DNA of 10,799 nucleotides from an uncultured Lachnospiraceae bacterium (GCA_946566415.1 CAMNWW010000052.1:1-10799), one strand, 5' to 3'; counted from the first letter of the stretch, positions 1-6,946 are shown. Numbers and translations: made by a program. Notes: a model not told the origin generated them from the letters alone.

Positions 1-53
1 AACCTCTACTAACAGAGTCAGAGTCTGCTGTGCTGCCATTACACCAATCCGCA
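1..53 (-). tRNA. tRNA-Gln (anticodon CUG), partial, 3' end outside window
   Basis: Read on the minus strand from 53 downward, the sequence folds as the 5' two thirds of a tRNA. There is a 7-nt acceptor strand TGCGGAT (53-47), then TG, a D stem GTGT/GCAC (44-41 with 33-30) around the loop AATGGCA, and an anticodon stem GCAGA/TCTGT (28-24 with 16-12, one G-U pair). The 7-nt anticodon loop CTCTGAC puts U at position 33 and the anticodon CUG at 21-19, which reads CAG glutamine codons. A 4-nt variable loop and the start of a T arm (AGAGG then TT) follow before the window ends. The 3' T arm and the acceptor strand that would confirm it are not visible. Isotype is called from the anticodon only. Confidence 0.88.
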
Positions 54-95
54 TTATATGGTATAATTCATCTGCTCTCAACAGCGAACAAGATT

Positions 96-123
96 ATTAT
101 ACCAGAACTTTTCCAAATTGCAA
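96..123 (-). promoter_or_regulatory. Promoter for the tRNA-Gln gene
   Basis: On the minus strand a TTGCAA box (118-123) is separated by 16 bases from a perfect TATAAT box (96-101). The predicted start, near 89, would leave a leader of about 35 bases before the tRNA 5' end at 53, to be removed by RNase P. A second TATAAT at 53-58 abuts the tRNA and would start transcription inside it, so it is a poor candidate. Confidence 0.6.
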
Positions 124-211
124 GTCTTTTTTACTATTTTCCCCTATTTTTTTGTAGCAGCGCCGCATGGCTGAACTGTTACATTTTTTTACTGGGATTT
201 TGAAAATTCTT

Positions 212-1624
212 TTAACAGTATCCGACCGCCAGCCCCGCTAGTAATATCATCACAGTCAGCGCAAGATTCAAGACCTGGAATTTCCAGCTCCACTTAACCC
301 ATTCTCCATAGCTGACTCCTGCCAGACCAAGCGAGATCAAAAGGACTGGATTCGTTGGATAAAACACATTAGAAAATCCGTCCCCAAAAGCAAACGCCAC
401 AATACACAACTGTGATGAGATTCCAAAGATCTGTGCAATCGGAACAATCAACGGTATGAGCAGAAACGCCTTAGCCGACCCGGAACCGATAAAAAAATTC
501 ATCACCAGCACAATTAGATAGATGAATAGAATGACGGCCCATTTCGGAAATCCTTCCGCTGTCATAACCGCGCCGTGAAGAATCGTATCCAGCACGTTCG
601 CTTCTACCATCGTATATTTGATAGAACTTGCCATCAAAATCATAAGTATAGCCGGACAGATACTTGCACTTCCCGCACCAAAGCAGGAAACCAGGGCTTT
701 CCCCTTCATATTGCAAAGACTAGGAGCCGTTATTCCCGCCGCCAGAAACATTACCGCGACAATAATCATCGTATAATCCTGAATTACCGTAAAAAAACCG
801 GATAACAAAACAAGCAGGATCCCTGCGCCCAAAATTGCGGCAAAGCAAATCAGCCCTTTATCCATATGCGCCTGCTTTTCAAATTGCCCTTTTCTATCCG
901 ATGTGATCGGCCTCTCCACCTTCTTCGCATGGTTCCGTAAAAAAAGCATAAGCAGCAGATAGATCAGTACAAAGGACACAATCCGAAGCCACGCTCCTGA
1001 AAACACAGGAAGTCCCGCCAGTCCTTGTGCCACACCCACTGTAAACGGATTACAGACGCCTGCCGCAAACCCGCAGCTAACGGCCAGAATACTCATTCCC
1101 ATCCCTGTCAGCTCGTCCCATCCAAGACTGACAGACAATGCGACCACGATCGGGACCAGGGGCACGCACTCCTCAAAAGAACCAATAAAAGAACCCAAAA
1201 ACAGGAAAAAAAGTACGATAACTCCCATCAGAGTGTACCTTACTTTTCCATATTGATGTACGATCCTCTGTAACATATATTCCATTAGTCCGCATTTATC
1301 CAGACAGTTGAACGCGCCTCCCACGACCAGCAGAAATACGATGACCGCTATAATCGTTCCTCCGCCTTCGGCCGAAAGCACGAGAAATGGAGACAGCAGC
1401 CATTTCCAGAAGGGCAGTCCCCCTCTGACAGGTGTAAACCGTCCCTTTGGATCAATAATCATGTTTCCGTTTTCATCCGCGATACGGGCATATTCTCCTC
1501 CCGGAATAAGAAATGTAAGAATATATGTAAGGACCATCAATGCAAAAATGATCAAAATCGCTGTGATAAAAGATTTTACACTAATGTCCAGCCCTTTTCT
1601 CTTCCCCTGCTTCGGCTCGCCCAT
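212..1624 (-). CDS. YfcC/DcuC-family integral membrane transporter
   Basis: A 470-residue polytopic inner-membrane protein with roughly 12 hydrophobic segments, for example residues 18-40, 88-107, 130-150, 212-230, 255-280 and 362-380. It has landmarks of the YfcC branch of the C4-dicarboxylate/arginine-ornithine-like carriers (DcuC superfamily). These are a GSFEECVPLVPI segment at 148-159, the GSGSAKA motif at 380-386, and a FGDGFSN...PTNPVLL segment at 413-429 near the C terminus. Members carry anionic or amino-acid-type substrates, but the substrate cannot be read from sequence. The start lies 2 bases after the stop of the M20 peptidase gene. Its ribosome binding site (GAGAGG, about 1631-1637) lies inside the end of that gene, so translation is probably coupled. 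It is the last gene of the dapF-dapL-M20-yfcC operon. I see no intrinsic terminator in the correct orientation behind it. Length is normal and the frame is intact. The family call is firm; the role of importing an M20 substrate is inferred from context. Confidence 0.88.
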   Translation of the reverse strand: MGEPKQGKRKGLDISVKSFITAILIIFALMVLTYILTFLIPGGEYARIADENGNMIIDPKGRFTPVRGGLPFWKWLLSPFLVLSAEGGGTIIAVIVFLLVVGGAFNCLDKCGLMEYMLQRIVHQYGKVRYTLMGVIVLFFLFLGSFIGSFEECVPLVPIVVALSVSLGWDELTGMGMSILAVSCGFAAGVCNPFTVGVAQGLAGLPVFSGAWLRIVSFVLIYLLLMLFLRNHAKKVERPITSDRKGQFEKQAHMDKGLICFAAILGAGILLVLLSGFFTVIQDYTMIIVAVMFLAAGITAPSLCNMKGKALVSCFGAGSASICPAILMILMASSIKYTMVEANVLDTILHGAVMTAEGFPKWAVILFIYLIVLVMNFFIGSGSAKAFLLIPLIVPIAQIFGISSQLCIVAFAFGDGFSNVFYPTNPVLLISLGLAGVSYGEWVKWSWKFQVLNLALTVMILLAGLAVGYC

Positions 1625-1626
1625 AA

Positions 1627-2985
1627 CTATACCTCTCTCATCAAATATTTGTAATAATCTACTGCTGGGACCAGCGTATCAATATTAATATTCTCATTCA
1701 GTCCATGGATGCTGTCCAACTGCTGTTCGTCGATCTGAAACGGAAGAAAACGAAAACAGTTCTTACATATTCGTCCAAAAAAGCGGGAATCCGAAGCGCC
1801 TGTCATAATATAAGGCACCGCTGCGTCCACCTCTGGAAACGTTGCTTTCACCGCCTTCTCCAAAAGCCGGAATCCTTCGCTGTCATAATCCGCGATACCG
1901 GAGTCGATGCCATGCTCTATGATCTCTATTTCAATATCATATTTTTTCGCGATGGTTTTTAAGGCGGCGATGGAAGATGCCTCTCCCTGATGGTGCGAAA
2001 ATCTCATATCGCCGACCACCCACGCCGTCTGGGGCAGTACGTTCCGCCCTTCCGATGCCTGCGCCATTGTAAATGCCAGGGTCGTCTTAAGCATCGCCCC
2101 GGCCGTCGGTGAAATCCCCGGCAGAACCGCTTTAAGAAGGCCGCCGAATATTTCCGTGTGTCCTGTGACCAGTCCTAAACTTCCCATATAAGGAGAGATT
2201 CTTTTGAACATTTCCCTTACCACAGGACTAATCTCACTCTTGAACGGACATTTACTGTCCACCTCGGCCATGAACGCCCCCAGCCTGACTAAGGGCGTAT
2301 TTTTTCCCGGGGTGGATGCATGTCCTCCTGCCGACCTTGCGATAAACTTTAAAATACAGTCGCCTTTCTCCCCCATTCCTACCATCGCGAACGTACCTTT
2401 GGCGCCCCCGATCGGTTCACGCATGATCATACCGCCTTCATCAAAGACCATGTCGAATCGGACATTACGCTCTTCCAAAGCCCTGGAAATCCGCTCGGCG
2501 CCCTTACCCGTTGTTTCCTCTGTACATGCCGATTCAAAATATATATCCCGTCCCGGCATGAATCCTTCCTCAATCAGTTCCTGCGCCGCCTGAAGCATTG
2601 CCCACAGACCGCTTTTTGTATCCAGCGTACCGCGTCCCCAGAGTCTGCCGTCAGCCACATCGCCCGAAAAGGGTCCATGTTTCCACTTGCCGGGCGCCTC
2701 CACGACATCATGATGATTCATAAACATAACCGGAAGCTTTCCGTCTTTTCTTCCCTTCCATTTGAGAAGGATGCTTCCTCCAAAGTCCTCACATTCACAC
2801 ACCTGGAAAACCTTTGGAAACATCTCTTTTAATATATCATGAAACTCTCTGAACTTTGTAATATCCGGATTCTCCTCAAAAACAGATACAGTCTCCTTTT
2901 TGATAAGCTTAGCTAGATCTTCTATGTACCTTTTTCTTCTCTTCTCTATTGTGTTACCGATTGCTTTTTCCATATTTCCTATCAT
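1627..2985 (-). CDS. M20-family metallopeptidase, carboxypeptidase S / PM20D1-like
   Basis: A 452-residue dinuclear zinc hydrolase of the M20 family, cytosolic (no signal peptide seen). The metal and catalytic residues are all present: H91-x-D93 in NHHDVV, bridging D122 in RGTLDTK, the Glu pair E156-E157 in CTEETTGKGA, D182 in FDEGG, and H427 in SIHGLNENI. The dimerization domain lies between about residues 200 and 330. The GPFSG...DG.LWGRG block (104-119) and the C-terminal GASDSRFFG...IHGLNE block match the carboxypeptidase S/PM20D1-type branch better than DapE. Such enzymes cleave peptides or N-acyl amino acids. Two starts are possible: 2985, with no clear ribosome binding site, or ATG at 2973, preceded by AGGA at a spacing of only 3. 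The gene starts 8 bases after the dapL stop and ends 2 bases before the transporter start, so it is clearly operonic. The true substrate is unknown. Hydrolysis of something brought in by the adjacent YfcC protein is an inference. Confidence 0.9.
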   Translation of the reverse strand: MIGNMEKAIGNTIEKRRKRYIEDLAKLIKKETVSVFEENPDITKFREFHDILKEMFPKVFQVCECEDFGGSILLKWKGRKDGKLPVMFMNHHDVVEAPGKWKHGPFSGDVADGRLWGRGTLDTKSGLWAMLQAAQELIEEGFMPGRDIYFESACTEETTGKGAERISRALEERNVRFDMVFDEGGMIMREPIGGAKGTFAMVGMGEKGDCILKFIARSAGGHASTPGKNTPLVRLGAFMAEVDSKCPFKSEISPVVREMFKRISPYMGSLGLVTGHTEIFGGLLKAVLPGISPTAGAMLKTTLAFTMAQASEGRNVLPQTAWVVGDMRFSHHQGEASSIAALKTIAKKYDIEIEIIEHGIDSGIADYDSEGFRLLEKAVKATFPEVDAAVPYIMTGASDSRFFGRICKNCFRFLPFQIDEQQLDSIHGLNENINIDTLVPAVDYYKYLMREV

Positions 2986-2993
2986 CGAATATT

Positions 2994-4208
2994 CTATATC
3001 CGTTTGATCCTCTCAACCGCTTCCAACGTATTCTCGTAGGTTCCAAACGCCGTCAGCCTGAAATAGCCTTCTCCGCTCGGTCCAAATCCCGACCCCGGAG
3101 TCCCGACCACATTCGCATTCTCCAAAAGAAAATCAAAGAACTCCCAGGACGTCATCTTATCCGGGGTTTTCAGCCAAATATAAGGAGAATTAACCCCGCC
3201 CGACACACTGTATCCAGCGTCTTTCAGCCCATTATAAATCGTCTGCGCGTTCTTCTGGTAGTACGCGATCTGCTCTTTTAGCTGCACCTTTGCCGTATCG
3301 GAATAGACCGCCTCCCCGGCTCTCTGCACAATATACGGAGCGCCGTTATACTTTGTGCCATGCCTCCTTGCCCAGAGGGAATGAAGCATGGTTTCCCCGC
3401 ATTTCAAATCTTTGGGAATAATCGTTGCTCCCAAACGCAGCCCCGTAAATCCTGCATTCTTGGAAAAGCTTCTCAATTCAATCGCGCAGGTTCTTGCACC
3501 CTCGCACTGAAAGATCGTATGCGGTACATTTTCCTCTGTAATATACGCCTCATAAGCAGCGTCATAGATGATGACAGCGCCTCTGCTGTTTGCATAATCC
3601 ACCCACCTCTGCAGTTGATCCTTTGTGAGCACAGCGCCTGTCGGGTTGTTCGGAAAACACAGGTATATAAGATCCGGCGTTTCCTTCGGAAGCTCCGGCA
3701 CAAATCCTGTAGCTTCGGTACACGGCATATAGATCACATCGCTCCATGTCTCCGTCTTCGCGTCATATGTACCGGTACGCCCCGCCATAACATTCGTATC
3801 CACATAGACCGGATACACTGGGTCGCAGACAGCAATCTTTAAGTCCGACGCAAAGATTTCCTGAATATTGCCGGAATCGCATTTCGCGCCGTCGGAAACA
3901 AAAACCTCATCCGGGGAAATGTCGCACCCCCTCGCCTGGAAATCATTTTCCGCGATTGCTTTTCTTAAGAACTCATACCCCTGGTCCGGCGCATAACCGT
4001 GGAAAGTCTTGGCACATCCCATCTCGTCCACAGCATGGTGCAGCGCCTCGATGATCGCCGGTACGATCGGCTGCGTCACGTCGCCGATCCCCAGGCGGAT
4101 AATCGAAGCCTGTGGGTGCTCCTCTGAAAATGCCGCAACCTTTTTCCCAATAGTAGAAAACAGATAACTCCCCGGTAACTTCAAATAGTTCTCGTTTATT
4201 CTGTACAT
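2994..4208 (-). CDS. dapL: LL-diaminopimelate aminotransferase
   Basis: A 404-residue class I/II PLP aminotransferase. It converts tetrahydrodipicolinate plus glutamate directly to LL-diaminopimelate and 2-oxoglutarate, bypassing the acylated intermediates and DapE. Recognisable parts are the N-terminal NENYLKLPGSYLF and IGDVTQP segments, SDGAKCD (105-111, typical of DapL), NNPTG (187-191), D216 in YDAAYE, which should contact the PLP ring nitrogen, and the Schiff-base lysine K250 in SFSKNAGFTG. Length matches the family. The start at 4208 is fixed by a strong AGGAGG (4217-4222) 8 bases upstream, lying in the 17-base gap after dapF. It supplies the substrate of the DapF encoded immediately before it. 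No defects seen. Confidence 0.96.
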   Translation of the reverse strand: MYRINENYLKLPGSYLFSTIGKKVAAFSEEHPQASIIRLGIGDVTQPIVPAIIEALHHAVDEMGCAKTFHGYAPDQGYEFLRKAIAENDFQARGCDISPDEVFVSDGAKCDSGNIQEIFASDLKIAVCDPVYPVYVDTNVMAGRTGTYDAKTETWSDVIYMPCTEATGFVPELPKETPDLIYLCFPNNPTGAVLTKDQLQRWVDYANSRGAVIIYDAAYEAYITEENVPHTIFQCEGARTCAIELRSFSKNAGFTGLRLGATIIPKDLKCGETMLHSLWARRHGTKYNGAPYIVQRAGEAVYSDTAKVQLKEQIAYYQKNAQTIYNGLKDAGYSVSGGVNSPYIWLKTPDKMTSWEFFDFLLENANVVGTPGSGFGPSGEGYFRLTAFGTYENTLEAVERIKRI

Positions 4209-4225
4209 TGCCCTATCCTCCTCTT

Positions 4226-5059
4226 CTATAATTTTATCTCTCCGTCAAACACATGCACCGCCGGACCTGTCATATACACTCTGTTCACAGAACGGTCCCA
4301 GCGGATATATAATTCTCCACCTAATAATTTAACGGTAACTTCCTCATCTGTCAAGTCATTCAGCACAGATGCCACTACTGCGGCGCATGCTCCCGTCCCG
4401 CAGGCAAAGGTTTCCCCAGACCCGCGTTCCCAGACCCGCATTTCGATCGTGCTTCGATTTACAGCCCTTATAAACTCAGTATTCACCTTTTCCGGGAACT
4501 GAGGATGGCATTCAAAATCAGGTCCCACCTCCCCAACCGGGAAATTCCATACATCTTTTACGCAGACTACAGCATGCGGATTCCCCATAGACAGACAAGT
4601 TACCCGGTATTCTTCTCCCCGAACCCGAAACGGTTCGTCAATCACCAGCGCCTTGTCGATCATCATCGGAATACAGTGAGCATTCAGACGCGGCGTCCCC
4701 ATATCAACGCACACCTTGTTCACTTCCCCGTTCTCTTCTTCAAGCTTAAGGCTGCGAAGCCCTGATCTTGTCTCCACATCAAACCTTGTCTTCTGAGTCA
4801 TTCCATTCTCATACACATATTTACCCAGACAGCGTATTCCATTTCCGCACATACCCGCCCGGGAACCGTCCGCATTATAAATTTCCATTCTAAACTCCGC
4901 GCATTTAGACGGCCCGATGAGAATCAGCCCATCCGAACCAATCCCAAAATGCCGGTCGCTTAGCCGTTTCGATAAGCCTGCCGGATCATCGACCGGCTCA
5001 TTAAAGCAATTAACGTATATATAATCGTTTCCCAGCCCATGCATCTTTGTAAATTTCAT
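4226..5059 (-). CDS. dapF: Diaminopimelate epimerase
   Basis: A 277-residue cofactor-independent epimerase that interconverts LL- and meso-diaminopimelate, the last step before lysine decarboxylation and before peptidoglycan cross-link synthesis. It starts MKFTKMHGLGNDYI, the family N terminus. It carries both catalytic cysteines: C71 in MCGNGIRC and C220 in FACGTGACAA, each in one of the two pseudo-symmetric halves. The GNPHAV segment (159-164) and the ERGSGET segment (211-217) are also typical. It is the first gene of the operon and is followed 17 bases later by dapL, the enzyme that makes its substrate. The ribosome binding site is weak or distant (AGAGG at about 5073-5077, spacing 13). 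A possible stem described separately lies between it and the start codon. Confidence 0.97.
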   Translation of the reverse strand: MKFTKMHGLGNDYIYVNCFNEPVDDPAGLSKRLSDRHFGIGSDGLILIGPSKCAEFRMEIYNADGSRAGMCGNGIRCLGKYVYENGMTQKTRFDVETRSGLRSLKLEEENGEVNKVCVDMGTPRLNAHCIPMMIDKALVIDEPFRVRGEEYRVTCLSMGNPHAVVCVKDVWNFPVGEVGPDFECHPQFPEKVNTEFIRAVNRSTIEMRVWERGSGETFACGTGACAAVVASVLNDLTDEEVTVKLLGGELYIRWDRSVNRVYMTGPAVHVFDGEIKL

Positions 5060-5062
5060 AAA

Positions 5063-5109
5063 CGATATCTGACCTCTTGCACTTTGCCCTTCTTTAGTTC
5101 AGTATATCG
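5063..5109 (-). promoter_or_regulatory. Inverted repeat and possible -10 box in the dapF leader
   Basis: CGATATCTG (5063-5071) and CAGTATATCG (5100-5109) are inverted repeats of 9 bp with a single bulged base, separated by 28 bases. The distal arm overlaps a TATACT sequence (minus strand, 5101-5106) that could be the -10 box of the dap operon, although no good -35 box sits at the right distance. The loop contains the weak ribosome binding sequence. It could be an operator, an mRNA stem controlling dapF translation, or chance in an AT-rich gap. Confidence 0.3.
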
Positions 5110-5130
5110 CGTATCCGGTATTTTATGACC

Positions 5131-5160
5131 AATAGAAAAGAGGGTACTTTACATACCCTC
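5131..5160 (-). terminator. Intrinsic terminator of carD, overlapping its stop codon
   Basis: On the minus strand GAGGGTA (5160-5154) and TACCCTC (5146-5140) form a perfect 7-bp stem with a 7-base loop, followed directly by TTTTCTATT (5139-5131). The upstream arm is the last coding part of carD, and its stop codon TAA (5151-5149) lies in the loop. It separates carD from the dap operon. Confidence 0.85.
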
Positions 5161-5676
5161 AGATATCTTTTCCTTGTCTTTTGGCAGACACTTTCTTATA
5201 TAAGTCTGCACTTTATCCTTTCCGATCTCCAGTGCAAATGCCAATTCTTCATACAACTGCTCTTCCGCCTGACGGAAATACCGCTCGTCCACCGCCATCG
5301 CCTTTTTTCCCTTTTGTATCCGGGACCGTTTTCTCTGATATAGTGTCTTGATAATCTTGATGAGTTCCCTACAGTCTCCGGAACGGAGGGCCTCTTTGTA
5401 CTGCTGCTCCCTCTCTCTTTCATTCGTGATCCAAACCGTCTCGATCTGCGGAATCTCCCTGACCAATTTCTCAGCCTCTTCTTTTGAGACTACTTGCCTC
5501 ATAATGACCTTTTCATTATCTACCGGAACATAGATGACCGTCTCTGGCCGATATACTGGAGATAATGTATAATAGATCCTGTCTTTATCTGCAATTCCCA
5601 TTGAGAGTTTCCCTACATTTGTGACCCGGAACACACCTTTGTTCCCATATACTACCGCATCGTTTTCCTGAAACAT
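5149..5676 (-). CDS. CarD/CdnL-family RNA polymerase-binding transcriptional regulator
   Basis: A 175-residue CarD_CdnL_TRCF-type protein. The first ~60 residues (MFQENDAVVYGNKGVFRV... with YYTLSPVY and VIYVPVDN) form the Tudor-like RNA-polymerase-interaction domain that binds the beta subunit. The rest is helical and basic (LIKIIKTLYQRKRSR, then AEEQLYEELAFAL), corresponding to the C-terminal domain that in characterised CarD/CdnL proteins contacts promoter DNA at the upstream edge of the open bubble. Members stabilise open complexes and influence rRNA or stress promoters. Which role applies here is unknown. The start at 5676 is supported by AGGAGAGG (5684-5691) with a 7-base spacer. It appears monocistronic, with its own promoter upstream and a terminator overlapping its end. 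Confidence 0.93.
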   Translation of the reverse strand: MFQENDAVVYGNKGVFRVTNVGKLSMGIADKDRIYYTLSPVYRPETVIYVPVDNEKVIMRQVVSKEEAEKLVREIPQIETVWITNEREREQQYKEALRSGDCRELIKIIKTLYQRKRSRIQKGKKAMAVDERYFRQAEEQLYEELAFALEIGKDKVQTYIRKCLPKDKEKISEGM

Positions 5677-5700
5677 GACTTGCCCTCTCCTCTATCAAGA

Positions 5701-5720
5701 CCCAGGCACGTTAAGCCGGG
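5701..5720 (-). promoter_or_regulatory. Second hairpin in the carD 5' leader
   Basis: On the minus strand CCCGGC and GCC-T-GGG pair in six base pairs with one bulged T around the 7-base loop TTAACGT. It ends nine bases upstream of the carD ribosome binding site (5684-5691) and directly follows the larger leader hairpin at 5731-5768. It could tune ribosome access; function is inferred only. Confidence 0.4.
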
Positions 5721-5723
5721 ATA

Positions 5724-5768
5724 AAAGACATACCGGAAGGCCGCGCCTATAGCACAGCCATTCCGGTA
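5724..5768 (-). terminator. Long stable hairpin in the carD leader: terminator of pta and/or attenuator of carD
   Basis: On the minus strand TACCGGAA (5768-5761) pairs with TTCCGGTA (5738-5731). After one bulged T the stem continues with GGC/GCC and TGTGC/GCGCG around a 5-base loop TATAG, about 16 bp in all. It is followed by TGTCTTTTATC, a moderate U tract. It lies about 100 bases after the pta stop, and I see no other terminator for pta. It also lies between the only good promoter (5791-5820) and carD, so it would have to be read through for carD expression. Confidence 0.6.
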
Positions 5769-5790
5769 AAAATTGACTTTTTACATATTC

Positions 5791-5820
5791 ATCATATCAC
5801 ATTTTCAGCAAAAATGTCAG
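5791..5820 (-). promoter_or_regulatory. Promoter for carD
   Basis: On the minus strand CTGACA (5820-5815) is separated by 18 bases from TATGAT (5796-5791), with TGA directly upstream of the -10 box giving an extended TGn -10. Transcription would begin near 5784 and give a leader of about 107 bases before the carD ATG. It overlaps no coding sequence. Confidence 0.6.
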
Positions 5821-5872
5821 TCTTTTTTTTAAATCACAATATGTTTTTTAAATTTATGCGGTTCCATGCGCA

Positions 5873-6871
5873 CTAATCTGCCAGCGACGCAGTAATGATT
5901 GCCATTGAATACACTTCCTCCGCATTACACCCACGTGAAAGATCGTTAATCGGCGCATTAAGCCCTAAAAGGATCGGTCCGTATGCATCAAAATTTCCTA
6001 GGCGCTGTGCAATCTTGTACCCGATATTCCCTGCATTGATATCCGGGAAAATAAAGGTGTTCGCCTGTCCTGCCACTTCGCTTCCCGGGCATTTTGTCCG
6101 CGCCACGCGGGGCGATACAGCCGCGTCGAACTGAATTTCTCCCTCGATCGGAAGATCCGGACGTTTCGCCTTCGCTTTGTTCGCCGCGTTACGCATCTTA
6201 TCTACATCCTCACCTTGTCCGGATCCCAGAGTCGAATAGCTGAGGAAAGCGATCTTCGGATCAATACCGAAATTCTTGCCGCACTCTGCCGTCTCGATAG
6301 CGATCTCTACCAGGTCGTCCTCGCTCGGCTTAATATTGATCGCGCAGTCTCCCATCGCCAGGACCGCATTATCTCCGGTAGCGGACGGGCGCACCAAAAT
6401 AAAGCAGGAAGAGACAATCTTATTCCCCGGCTTTGTCTTAATCAATTGGAGCGCCGGACGAACCGTATCCGCGGTAGAATAGGTGGCTCCTCCGAGAAGG
6501 GCGTCGGCAATGCCCATCTTTACAAGCATTGTTCCAAAATAATTCCCCTTTGCGAGCGTCGCACGCGCCTGCTCCGGCGTTACGCCCTTGCTTTTTCGTA
6601 GTTCGCAGAACATTTCCACCATTTCGTCTAATCTGTCAAAATTCGCCGGATCAATGATCTTGCCGCCGCGGATATTATAGCCGTTCTCCTCGGCAGCCGC
6701 CTGCACCTCGTCTACATTCCCCACCAGAACCGGCGTCAGGAAACTGCCTGCAAGCAGACGGGACGCCGCCTCAAGAATTCTCCCGTCCGTCCCCTCGGTA
6801 AACACGATTCTTTTCGGGTTTTCTTTCAGCTTCTTGATCATCATGCCGAAACCCTGCATATTCCTGTCCAT
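5873..6871 (-). CDS. pta: Phosphate acetyltransferase
   Basis: A 332-residue phosphotransacetylase (acetyl-CoA + phosphate to acetyl phosphate + CoA), the entry step of acetate fermentation, cytosolic. It is the short single-domain form without the N-terminal DRTGG region found in enterobacterial enzymes. Typical segments include FTEGTDGRILEAA near the N terminus, NYFGTMLVKMGIADALLGGA, VLAMGDCAINIKP, FLSYSTLGSGQG, EGEIQFDAAV and FIFPDINAGNIGYKIAQRL. A longer reading frame begins at 6892, but that ATG overlaps the ribosome binding site AAGGAGG (6879-6885). The start at 6871, with a 7-base spacer, is therefore preferred. No acetate kinase gene adjoins it, unlike the common pta-ackA arrangement. 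It has its own promoter upstream and sits alone between the galactoside genes and carD. Confidence 0.95.
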   Translation of the reverse strand: MDRNMQGFGMMIKKLKENPKRIVFTEGTDGRILEAASRLLAGSFLTPVLVGNVDEVQAAAEENGYNIRGGKIIDPANFDRLDEMVEMFCELRKSKGVTPEQARATLAKGNYFGTMLVKMGIADALLGGATYSTADTVRPALQLIKTKPGNKIVSSCFILVRPSATGDNAVLAMGDCAINIKPSEDDLVEIAIETAECGKNFGIDPKIAFLSYSTLGSGQGEDVDKMRNAANKAKAKRPDLPIEGEIQFDAAVSPRVARTKCPGSEVAGQANTFIFPDINAGNIGYKIAQRLGNFDAYGPILLGLNAPINDLSRGCNAEEVYSMAIITASLAD

Positions 6872-6918
6872 TTTCTTTCCTCCTTGAAACATCGTTTTGC
6901 GTTATTTTCTCTGTTATG

Positions 6919-6946
6919 ATTCTACCACGTTTTACCTATAATTCAA
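6919..6946 (-). promoter_or_regulatory. Promoter for pta
   Basis: On the minus strand TTGAAT (6946-6941), a 16-base spacer and TAGAAT (6924-6919). The start near 6912 would give a leader of about 40 bases ending in the strong AAGGAGG of pta. It lies in the 131-base gap between the alpha-galactosidase stop and the pta start, which holds nothing else convincing. Confidence 0.55.

Noticed and set aside
165..205. Hairpin GTAGCAG...CTGTTAC followed by a T run, considered as the terminator of the yfcC operon
   Set aside because: The T run follows the stem only on the plus strand, whereas the operon runs on the minus strand. The stem also has three mismatches, and no plus-strand gene precedes it.
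2204..2593. Open frames on the plus strand opposite the M20 gene and similar ones opposite yfcC, dapL, pta and the alpha-galactosidase
   Set aside because: They are antisense shadows of intact conserved genes, lack good ribosome binding sites and show no recognisable domains.
5060..5148. Lysine riboswitch or T-box in front of dapF
   Set aside because: The gap is under 90 bases, part of it is the carD terminator, and no lysine-riboswitch core or T-box sequence is visible.
6872..6892. Upstream ATG extending Pta by seven residues
   Set aside because: This ATG overlaps the AAGGAGG that serves the ATG at 6871 and has no ribosome binding site of its own; the extension has no family support.
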